Positions 1 through 5,034 of a stretch of 10,821 bases of DNA are shown here, piece after piece. Below the pieces are notes generated by a model. The model worked only from the letters and a program-made list of their open reading frames with translations, had not been told where the DNA came from and searched no databases. Position 1 is the first letter of the stretch, and the number at the start of each line of letters is the position of its first letter. Source of the DNA: CABRXV01 sp900754955 (GTDB lineage: Bacteria > Actinomycetota > Coriobacteriia > Coriobacteriales > Eggerthellaceae). The translations under genes were made by a program, and so were the position numbers. The stretch spans positions 1 through 10,821 of the forward strand of contig CABRXV010000068.1 of assembly GCA_902475005.1 (NCBI GenBank), read 5' to 3'.

Positions 1-54
1 AGCATCCGGCTGTTAACCGGAGGGTTGTAGGTTCGAATCCTACCCGGGGAGCCA
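1..54 (+). tRNA. tRNA-Asn (anticodon GUU), 3' part only
   Basis: This is the 3' two-thirds of an asparagine tRNA gene whose 5' acceptor strand and D arm lie outside the window. The anticodon stem pairs 5-9 (tccgg) with 17-21 (ccgga) around the 7-base loop ctgttaa, which places the anticodon GTT at 12-14. The T arm is a perfect 5-bp stem, 27-31 (gtagg) with 39-43 (cctac), enclosing ttcgaat at 32-38. Bases 44-50 (ccgggga) are the acceptor 3' strand, 51 the discriminator G, and 52-54 an encoded CCA. GUU reads AAC and AAU codons. A terminator follows within 10 bases, so this gene ends its transcription unit. Confidence 0.95.
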
Positions 55-62
55 GTAATCTT

Positions 63-100
63 ACAGGCCCGCATGGACACCATGCGGGCCTGTTTTCGTT
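63..100 (+). terminator. Rho-independent terminator after tRNA-Asn
   Basis: A perfect 13-bp stem, 63-75 (acaggcccgcatg) with 81-93, closes a 5-base loop (gacac). It is followed by the T-rich run ttttcgttt at 93-100. It lies 9 bases after the tRNA CCA end and should end tRNA-Asn transcription. Confidence 0.93.
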
Positions 101-109
101 TGTAAAGCC

Positions 110-158
110 ATGCTTCGCGCCTGCTTGTCCGCAAGCACAGATCTTCGATCTGAAGCAT
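110..158. other. Nested hairpin cluster, possible three-way junction
   Basis: Three perfect stems fit inside 49 bases. An outer stem pairs 110-116 (atgcttc) with 152-158 (gaagcat). Inside it are a 6-bp hairpin, 122-127 with 132-137 (tgcttg/caagca, loop tccg), and a 5-bp hairpin, 139-143 with 147-151 (agatc/gatct, loop ttc). The last base of the second hairpin directly abuts the outer stem. As RNA or single-stranded DNA this would form a three-way junction. No promoter or function is evident, and short stems of this kind can arise by chance. Confidence 0.4.
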
Positions 159-308
159 CAGACAACCGAGTTCGCCCTCTGCCTGAGTGAAAAGTCGGAG
201 CGGACAATCTTGGCCGATAACCTGACTACTCTCACTGGTGTTCCTGCTTTATCGCGCAAGCGCCAAACGATAGCGTTATGCCCGCTTACCACGCATGCCG
301 TCGGGCTC

Positions 309-492
309 ATTCCCGATTTTTCCAAAAAACAGGCGCTTTGTAACACTTGACCTTCGCAGATGCAGTATATGGAAATACATGGCTGCTCACGCAATGTTCT
401 GACCAGGCATTTTGCAATCCTTCGTTTTTTAGCGGACGGTATGCCGCATCTAACACGTTACAAAGCGCCCTTTATTCGGAAAAATCGGGAAT
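309..492. repeat. Long imperfect inverted repeat (MITE-like)
   Basis: The left arm 309-344 and the reverse complement of the right arm 457-492 match at 32 of 36 positions. A 15-base perfect block (attcccgatttttcc), a divergent 9-base block and a 12-base perfect block (gcgctttgtaac) make up each arm. Weaker complementarity continues inward: 357-369 against about 438-451, around agatgc, with several changes that keep G-T pairing. It also continues outward for a few bases (ggctc against agcta). The 112-base centre has no coding sequence I recognise. The size, palindromic form and A+T-rich content fit a MITE or a non-autonomous insertion remnant. No clear target-site duplication is visible. A long regulatory hairpin is the alternative. 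Confidence 0.75.
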
Positions 493-645
493 TAGCTGAA
501 CCAACGCATGAAAGAAGCTTGCGGCGAGCGTTTAAACGCACGTAGAGAAGCGCGTTCCGCCGATCATCGGCATTTTGGCGTCCAGGCGCAGAGAGAGCGT
601 GCAGCGGGAGCGCAGTGCCTCCCGCCATCATGTCTCCTGTACGCA

Positions 646-690
646 CAAAAAAGGGCCCTGCAGCCGCATTTCCACGGCTGCAGGGCCCTT
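646..690 (-). terminator. Rho-independent terminator of sstT
   Basis: Read on the minus strand, a perfect 16-bp G+C-rich stem (675-690 with 651-666, arm aagggccctgcagccg) closes an 8-base loop. It is followed by a run of six T (652-647). It begins 36 bases past the sstT stop codon. The opposite strand has no T run, so it acts for sstT only. Confidence 0.95.
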
Positions 691-726
691 GTAGGTGATC
701 GTCAGATCAGCTGCGCAGCAAACAGG

Positions 727-2043
727 CTAGGCGAGCGCCTGCTCCTGTTCCGCGGCGAGATCCTCGGGGGTCGGGGCGTCCTTGCCCATGTGGACCTCCT
801 TGCCCTCCTTGATCTGGCGGCGGTAGTCGGCCGTCGCGGTGAAGAGCACGTCGGAGGAGGAGTTGATGGCCGTCTCGCAGGAGTCCTGGATCACGCCGAT
901 GATGAAGCCGATGGCCACGACCTGCATCGACACGTCGGCGCTGATGCCGATCAGCGAGCAGCACAGCGGGATGAGCAGCAGCGAGCCGCCGGCAACGCCC
1001 GAAGCGCCTGCAGCCGACACGGCGGCGAGCACGCACAGGATGACGCCGGTGACCGGGTCAACCGAGATGCCGAGCGTGTGCGCGGCCGTCATCGACATCA
1101 TGGTGATGGTCACGGCAGCGCCCGCCATGTTAATGGTGGAGCCGAGCGGGATGGACACGGAGTAAGTGTCCTTCTCGAGACCGAGCTTCTCGCACAGATC
1201 GAGGTTTACCGGGATGTTCGCGGCGGAGCTGCGCATGAAGAAGGCGGTGATGCCAGAGTCCTTCAGGCAGCGGAACACGAGCGGGTAGGGGTTGCGGCGC
1301 GTGTACAGGAACACGATGAGCGGGTTCGACACGAACGCGATGACGGCCATGCAGAGCACGAGCGCGACGATGAGCTGGCCGTACTCGATGAAGATCTCCA
1401 TGCCGTTCTGGGAAACCGAGGTGTACACGAGGCCCATGATGCCGAAGGGGGCGAGCTGGATAACCCAGTGCACGACCTTGCCCATGGCGTCGGCCACGTT
1501 GCCGAACACGTTCTTGACGCTCTCGCTCGCGGCGCGCAGCGCGATGCCGAGTGCGACGGCCCACGCGAGAATGCCGATGAAGTTGGTGTTCATGAGGGCG
1601 TCGACGGGGTTCGACATGATGCTCAGAACGAGGTTGGAGAGCACGCTGCCGATGCCCTCGGGCGAGCTCTGCTCGACGTTCGGATCCTGGACGAGCGTTA
1701 CCTCGAGCGGGAATACGACGCTCGCGATGTACGCGATGACGGCCGCCACCACGGTGCTGATGATGTACAGCACGATGATGGTCTTCATGTTGCCCGCCGA
1801 CTTCGCGTTGGCGAGCGCGCTGATCACGAGGAAGAACACGAGGATCGGCGCAACGGCTTTCAGCGCATTGACGAACAGGGTGCCGAGCAGCACGATGATG
1901 CTGTCGATGCTCGCAAGCACGCCGGCGCTGTGATCAACGTTGATCATGATCAGGGCGAGGATGACGCCGAGGACCATGCCCACGATGATGCGCTTGATCA
2001 GGCTCACCTCAGAGTATTTCTTAAGTACGTCTTTGACGGTCAT
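727..2043 (-). CDS. sstT: Serine/threonine:Na+ symporter SstT
   Basis: This 438-residue integral membrane protein is predicted to import L-serine and L-threonine with sodium, as a member of the dicarboxylate/amino acid:cation symporter family (elevator type, inner membrane). It is recognised by close likeness to E. coli SstT throughout, including LGTLFVNALKAVAPILV (about 53-69), SNPVDALMNTNFIGILAWA, the hairpin motif SSAANIPVN (272-280), SIPLGSTINMAG (297-308), ASGVAGGSLLLIP (347-359) and DSCETAINSSSDVLFTA (387-403). The last three are the substrate- and sodium-binding regions of the family. The charged C-terminal tail (about 405-438) is soluble. Start choice: ATG at 2043, with ggagaagg 5 bases upstream. 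An ATG at 2058 would add five residues (MGEGG) but lacks such a site and would consume this one. The gene stands alone, with its own terminator at 646-690 and a long structured leader. Confidence 0.95.
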   Translation of the reverse strand: MTVKDVLKKYSEVSLIKRIIVGMVLGVILALIMINVDHSAGVLASIDSIIVLLGTLFVNALKAVAPILVFFLVISALANAKSAGNMKTIIVLYIISTVVAAVIAYIASVVFPLEVTLVQDPNVEQSSPEGIGSVLSNLVLSIMSNPVDALMNTNFIGILAWAVALGIALRAASESVKNVFGNVADAMGKVVHWVIQLAPFGIMGLVYTSVSQNGMEIFIEYGQLIVALVLCMAVIAFVSNPLIVFLYTRRNPYPLVFRCLKDSGITAFFMRSSAANIPVNLDLCEKLGLEKDTYSVSIPLGSTINMAGAAVTITMMSMTAAHTLGISVDPVTGVILCVLAAVSAAGASGVAGGSLLLIPLCCSLIGISADVSMQVVAIGFIIGVIQDSCETAINSSSDVLFTATADYRRQIKEGKEVHMGKDAPTPEDLAAEQEQALA

Positions 2044-2100
2044 GCCGCCTTCTCCCATCTACCTTGCCTGCAGAAACCCATGCCCCGCGACGAAGAGGCG

Positions 2101-2175
2101 CTGTTCTAAGAAACCTCGGGCACGCGTTGCGCTTCATGCGTGCGAGGCACACCGCTTGCAGGTTTCTTACAACAG
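2101..2175 (-). promoter_or_regulatory. Large stem-loop in the sstT 5' leader
   Basis: Bases 2101-2116 (ctgttctaagaaacct) and 2160-2175 are inverted repeats matching at 15 of 16 positions. Inside them, 2114-2118 plus 2121-2125 (cctcg, cacgc) pair with 2138-2147 (gcgtgcgagg) around a two-base bulge. In the minus-strand sstT transcript this makes a long stem-loop about 60 bases before the start codon. Its last three outer base pairs compete with the inner hairpin, which allows two alternative folds. There is no T run after it, so it is not an ordinary terminator. A leader control element or a palindromic repressor site are both possible; neither is shown. Confidence 0.55.
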
Positions 2176-2430
2176 CCCGCTTTGCCAGACGGATCCGCTC
2201 GGAAAACCCGCGCAAGCGCTCTTTCGTTGCAGAACCCGTGAGGGCAATAGCGGCGATTTTAGCAGAACTGCACCGTTATGGAGGTTTTGCGTAGGAAACG
2301 GGCGGGGTGCGGTACCAAGGACGCAGGCGAAAGGGGAGTCTCGGCGCGCGAACGGAACGGGAACGGCGGGGTCTCGCTGGACGTCTGACGCTAAACGCGC
2401 GGCGAACAGCATATATATGTAAGGGGAAAA
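2176..2430. other. Non-coding stretch between the sstT leader and tRNA-Leu
   Basis: These bases form the distal part of the sstT upstream region and the 3' flank of tRNA-Leu. Apart from the candidate -10 at 2256-2261 and a short T run just after the tRNA CCA on the minus strand (tttt, 2430-2427), I see no gene, repeat or convincing terminator hairpin. Transcription from tRNA-Leu may therefore read on toward sstT. Confidence 0.5.
2256..2261 (-). promoter_or_regulatory. Candidate -10 element for sstT
   Basis: The minus strand reads TAAAAT in a short A+T-rich patch about 215 bases before the sstT start. No good -35 hexamer sits at the usual distance. If it is used, the transcript would begin near 2249 and contain the whole 2101-2175 stem-loop. 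This is a weak call. Confidence 0.3.
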
Positions 2431-2515
2431 TGGTGCGGGCGAAAGGACTTGAACCTTCACGAGTTTCCCCACCAGAACCTAAATCTGGCGCGTCTGCCAA
2501 TTCCGCCACGCCCGC
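2431..2515 (-). tRNA. tRNA-Leu (anticodon UAG)
   Basis: This is a complete 85-base leucine tRNA gene on the minus strand. The acceptor stem gcgggcg (2515-2509) pairs with cgcccgc (2441-2435). The discriminator A is at 2434 and CCA is encoded at 2433-2431. The anticodon stem ccaga/tctgg encloses tttaggt, so the anticodon is TAG. The long variable arm and the D-loop aattggcaga pattern fit a class II leucine tRNA. UAG reads CUA and, depending on modification, other CUN codons. It is divergent from tig. Confidence 0.96.
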
Positions 2516-2549
2516 ACGAGCGATTAGGCCGATGCCTCGACAAGCGCCC

Positions 2550-2578
2550 ATGATAGCAGAAAGCCCCAGGCGCCAAAA
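2550..2578 (-). promoter_or_regulatory. Candidate promoter of tRNA-Leu
   Basis: The minus strand reads TATCAT at 2555-2550, with TTTTGG at 2578-2573 separated by 17 bases. This would start transcription about 30 bases before the mature tRNA 5' end, a normal distance for a tRNA precursor. The -35 match is poor. Confidence 0.45.
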
Positions 2579-2605
2579 TACCCTGTAGCACCGAACATGC
2601 ATATG

Positions 2606-2614
2606 TGCGATAAT
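2606..2614 (+). promoter_or_regulatory. Candidate extended -10 promoter of tig
   Basis: TGcGATAAT at 2606-2614 matches an extended -10 element (TG, one base, then a TATAAT-like hexamer). It lies about 110 bases before the tig start. There is no strong -35, as is common for extended -10 promoters. It is about 30 bases from the divergent tRNA-Leu promoter. Confidence 0.5.
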
Positions 2615-2724
2615 TTCGCTTTAGTGTGCTTCCGTGCGTCTGCTGCGGTTTTGAGCAACGCGGAAGGCGCCTGGACGTGCATTGCGTGACACACGCGACA
2701 ACGGTACATGATGGAGGAATTTAC

Positions 2725-4140
2725 GTGGAAACTGCTATCGAAACCTTGGAGGGCAACAAGATCAAAGTGACCGTCACGGTTGATGCTGCGACCGTCGACG
2801 CCCACATGAAGAAGACCTACAAGGAGTTTGCTCAAAAGTACAACTTCCCGGGATTCCGCAAGGGCAAGGCCCCGCGTCCGGTCATCGACCGCGCGCTCGG
2901 TGCGGAAACCGTTTTGGCCCAGGTGACCGAGGACGTCATCAACGACGCCTACCCCGAGGTCATCGAGTCTGAGAAGATCTATCCGGTCGGCAACCCCGAG
3001 TTCGACAACGACGGCTTCGTGGCTGCGGGCACCGACTTCACCTTCGCGTTCACCATCGGCACCAAGCCCGAGTTCGAGCTCACCTCCTACGAGCCCGTCG
3101 AGATCGAGATGCCGTTCGAGGGCGCAACCGACGCCGAGGTCGCCGAGCAGCTCGAGGCCATGCGCGAGCACTACGTGACCTACGAGGACGCGTCCGCCGC
3201 AACCAAGATCAAGCCTGAGAACAACGCCGAGCTCGCCATCAAGGCGACCGACGCCGACGGCAACGACATCGCCGCGCTTAGCAGCGAGTCTCGCCTGTTC
3301 GGCCCCGGCACGGGCATGTTCTCCGAGACCTTCGACGCCGAGATCCTCGGCATGAAGAAGGGCCAGACCAAGGAGTTCACCCTCGAGGTGCCCGCCGACG
3401 AGGAGGCCGTGCTGCTCAAGGACCACGCCGGCAAGACGATCTCCTTCGAGGTCACCTGCATCGTGGTGAAGAAGAAGACGGTTCCCGAGCTGACCGACGA
3501 GTGGGCTCACGACACCATGGGCTTCGAGGATGCGGCCGACCTGCGCGAGAAGGTGCGCGAGTCCATCGCCTCCCAGAAGGCCGACCTCATGCCGCGCATG
3601 AAGGAGAACGCCTGCGTGAGCGCGCTGCTCGAGCGCTTCGAGGGCGAGGTGCCGGCGGGCATGGCCGAGGACTACGAGGCCAGCCTGCTCCAGGAGTTCT
3701 TCGGTCAGCTGCAGCAGCAGGGTGTGACCTTCGACAACTACCTCATGCAGCAGGGCCTCTCCACCGACCAGTTCAAGGCCGATGTGAAGCGCCAGGCCGC
3801 CGACGAGGCGAAGCAGCAGCTCGCGCTTGAGGCGTGGGCCCGCAACAAGGGCATCGAGGCGACCGACGACGAGGTGACCGCCGAGTTCGTGAAGGCCGGT
3901 CTCGACGATCCCGCGGCGGTTGAGGCCGAGTGGCGCAAGAACGGCCGCCTCTACCTCATCCGCGAGGGTATCGTACGCTCCAAGGCGATGAAGGACGTCA
4001 TGGACACCGCCAAGGTGACCGAGGTCGACTACGCCGCCCAGGCTCAGGAGGAGAAGAAGGCCGCCAAGAAGTCTTCCACGAAGAAGAAGGCCGCCAAGAA
4101 GGACGAGGCCGCTGAGGCGACCGGGGAGAGCGCTGAGTAA
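2725..4140 (+). CDS. tig: Trigger factor (ribosome-associated chaperone, PPIase)
   Basis: Trigger factor binds at the ribosomal exit tunnel and shields emerging polypeptides; its middle domain is a prolyl isomerase. The predicted 471-residue protein has an N-terminal ribosome-binding domain with the signature GFRKGKAP (43-50). An FKBP-like domain follows at about 160-250, including LFGPGTGMF and ILGMKKGQTKEF. The helical C-terminal chaperone domain spans about 255-440. The start is GTG at 2725, preceded by ggagg (2713-2717) at a good distance. The open frame runs upstream to an in-frame ATG-less stretch that does not resemble the family. The protein is longer than E. coli's (432 residues), mainly through a Lys/Ala-rich C-terminal tail after about 436. 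Within it, DNA aagaaggccgccaagaag occurs twice, at 4054-4071 and 4084-4101. It precedes clpP, the usual quality-control pairing, but a terminator separates them. Confidence 0.97.
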   Translation: METAIETLEGNKIKVTVTVDAATVDAHMKKTYKEFAQKYNFPGFRKGKAPRPVIDRALGAETVLAQVTEDVINDAYPEVIESEKIYPVGNPEFDNDGFVAAGTDFTFAFTIGTKPEFELTSYEPVEIEMPFEGATDAEVAEQLEAMREHYVTYEDASAATKIKPENNAELAIKATDADGNDIAALSSESRLFGPGTGMFSETFDAEILGMKKGQTKEFTLEVPADEEAVLLKDHAGKTISFEVTCIVVKKKTVPELTDEWAHDTMGFEDAADLREKVRESIASQKADLMPRMKENACVSALLERFEGEVPAGMAEDYEASLLQEFFGQLQQQGVTFDNYLMQQGLSTDQFKADVKRQAADEAKQQLALEAWARNKGIEATDDEVTAEFVKAGLDDPAAVEAEWRKNGRLYLIREGIVRSKAMKDVMDTAKVTEVDYAAQAQEEKKAAKKSSTKKKAAKKDEAAEATGESAE

Positions 4141-4153
4141 CACGGCGCCGGCT

Positions 4154-4196
4154 GCGGCTGCAGGCCGCATCCTGACATAGACCGCCGCATGAGGCG
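4154..4196 (+). other. Two small hairpins after tig
   Basis: Just past the tig stop, gcggc (4154-4158) pairs with gccgc (4164-4168), and ccgcc (4182-4186) pairs with ggcgg (4192-4196). Neither is followed by a T run. They may stabilise the tig mRNA 3' end ahead of the terminator at 4207-4260, or be incidental to the G+C-rich composition. Confidence 0.4.
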
Positions 4197-4206
4197 GCGC
4201 ACGCAC

Positions 4207-4260
4207 GCGAAGGCTGCCGGCGGGCCATCCGCTCGGCGGCCTTCGCTGTGTACGTTTCTT
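4207..4260 (+). terminator. Probable terminator after tig
   Basis: A 13-bp stem with one G-T pair joins 4207-4219 (gcgaaggctgccg) and 4234-4246 (cggcggccttcgc) around a 14-base loop. The following sequence, tgtgtacgtttctt, is only moderately T-rich, so termination may be partial and some transcripts may continue into clpP. Confidence 0.7.
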
Positions 4261-4287
4261 GTCCGTATCTTGCGTTCGTCCTCGCTC

Positions 4288-4303
4288 TATATCACTATAT
4301 AAC
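4288..4303 (+). promoter_or_regulatory. A+T-rich patch, likely clpP promoter region
   Basis: tatatcactatataac at 4288-4303 stands out in G+C-rich DNA between the tig terminator and clpP. It offers two -10-like hexamers (TATATC at 4288, TATATA at 4296). Candidate -35 elements nearby, such as TTGCGT at 4270, are at imperfect spacing. I see no CIRCE or CtsR-type operator. Confidence 0.4.
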
Positions 4304-4356
4304 GTGGACTTTTGCGAAGGTCGTAACCGACCCACCTGTATTGAAAGTGAGGAACT

Positions 4357-4986
4357 ATGGGTTTCGAACGCGTGAGCAACGCACTTATCCCGTACGTCAT
4401 CGAGCAGTCGCCGCGGGGCGAGCGCAGCTACGACATCTACTCGCGCCTGCTCAACGATCGCATCGTGTTTCTCGGTGAACCGATCGACGATCACGTGGCC
4501 AACTCCGTGGTGGCGCAGCTGCTCCACCTTGAGAGCGCCGATCCCGAGAAGGACATCTCGCTCTACATCAACTCGCCGGGCGGCAGCGTGTCGGCGGGTC
4601 TGGCCATCTATGACACGATGCAATTCGTGAAGTGCGACGTGTCCACCATCTGCCTCGGCATGGCCGCCTCCATGGGCTCGGTGCTGCTCGCGGGCGGCAC
4701 GGCCGGCAAGCGCTTCATCCTGCCGAACGCCCAGGTGATGATCCACCAGCCGATGGGCGGCACGGGCGACGGCCACACCCAGCAGACCGACATCCAGATC
4801 ATGGCCGAGGAGATCAAGAAGACGCGTGATCGTCTCGAGGGCATTCTTGCCAAGCACTGCGGCAAGACCCCCGAGCAGCTGCATGCCGACTGCGAGCGCG
4901 ACAACTGGCTTACCGCCGAGGAGGCGCTCGAGTACGGTCTCGTCGACAAGATCATCACGCATCACGGCGGCAAGGCCGAGGCGTAA
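4357..4986 (+). CDS. clpP: ATP-dependent Clp protease proteolytic subunit ClpP
   Basis: ClpP is the serine peptidase that forms a barrel of two seven-membered rings in the cytoplasm and degrades chains fed to it by ClpX or ClpC/ClpA. The 209-residue protein carries the full catalytic triad: Ser105 in GMAASMGS, His130 in MIHQPMGG and Asp182 in ERDNWLTAEEA. It also has the oxyanion-region motif SPGGSVSAG (73-81). The length is normal for the family. Three extra residues in the GGTGDGHTQQ handle-loop region, compared with E. coli, are within ordinary variation. The ATG at 4357 follows gaggaa at 4347-4352. It is 48 bases before clpX and probably shares a transcript with clpX and valS. Only one clpP is present here, whereas many actinobacteria have a tandem pair. 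Confidence 0.98.
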   Translation: MGFERVSNALIPYVIEQSPRGERSYDIYSRLLNDRIVFLGEPIDDHVANSVVAQLLHLESADPEKDISLYINSPGGSVSAGLAIYDTMQFVKCDVSTICLGMAASMGSVLLAGGTAGKRFILPNAQVMIHQPMGGTGDGHTQQTDIQIMAEEIKKTRDRLEGILAKHCGKTPEQLHADCERDNWLTAEEALEYGLVDKIITHHGGKAEA

Positions 4987-5034
4987 GCCCGCGCATCCCG
5001 CCCGATCATCCCGCGAACGACGAAACAGGAACAG

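Larger units (their letters stand above)
101..645. other. A+T-richer intergenic segment without a convincing gene
   Basis: About 545 bases separate the tRNA-Asn terminator from the sstT terminator. The composition is visibly richer in A+T than the surrounding genes. Open frames here (minus 158-394, which needs a TTG start; plus 360-545) lack a Shine-Dalgarno sequence, and I recognise no protein family in their translations. The frames cross the arms of the 309-492 inverted repeat, so they are probably by-products of it. The segment also holds a nested hairpin cluster (110-158) and a 12-bp palindrome gcgtttaaacgc at 528-539. It could be a decayed mobile element or repeat next to a tRNA gene, or a structured RNA locus. 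No transposase or integrase remnant is readable. Confidence 0.6.

Noticed and set aside
158..394. Open frame of 78 codons on the minus strand
   Set aside because: It needs a TTG start without a ribosome-binding site, matches no family I recognise and runs through an arm of the inverted repeat. The internal ATG at 310 also lacks a well-placed site.
360..545. Open frame of 61 codons on the plus strand
   Set aside because: There is no ribosome-binding site or recognisable product, and it overlaps the right arm of the inverted repeat.
508..2109. Long plus-strand open frame opposite sstT
   Set aside because: It is antisense to a clear transporter gene. Its translation is rich in Asp, Glu, His and Arg with no domain, as expected for a shadow frame in high-GC DNA.
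2021..2215. Small minus-strand frame in the sstT leader that overlaps the sstT start (possible leader peptide)
   Set aside because: No ribosome-binding site precedes its ATG codons, there is no run of Ser or Thr codons as expected for attenuation, and it overlaps the sstT start.
2044..2300. T-box riboswitch upstream of sstT
   Set aside because: I looked for the conserved T-box bulge sequence and a following T-run terminator on the minus strand and found neither.
2349..2368. Short ggaacg-like repetition downstream of tRNA-Leu
   Set aside because: There are only two to three imperfect units, compatible with chance.
4247..4356. Heat-shock operators (CIRCE, CtsR site) before clpP
   Set aside because: No inverted repeat of the CIRCE type and no tandem GGTCAAA-like heptads are present. 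Short TTCG/GCGAA pieces are too common here to call a ClgR site.
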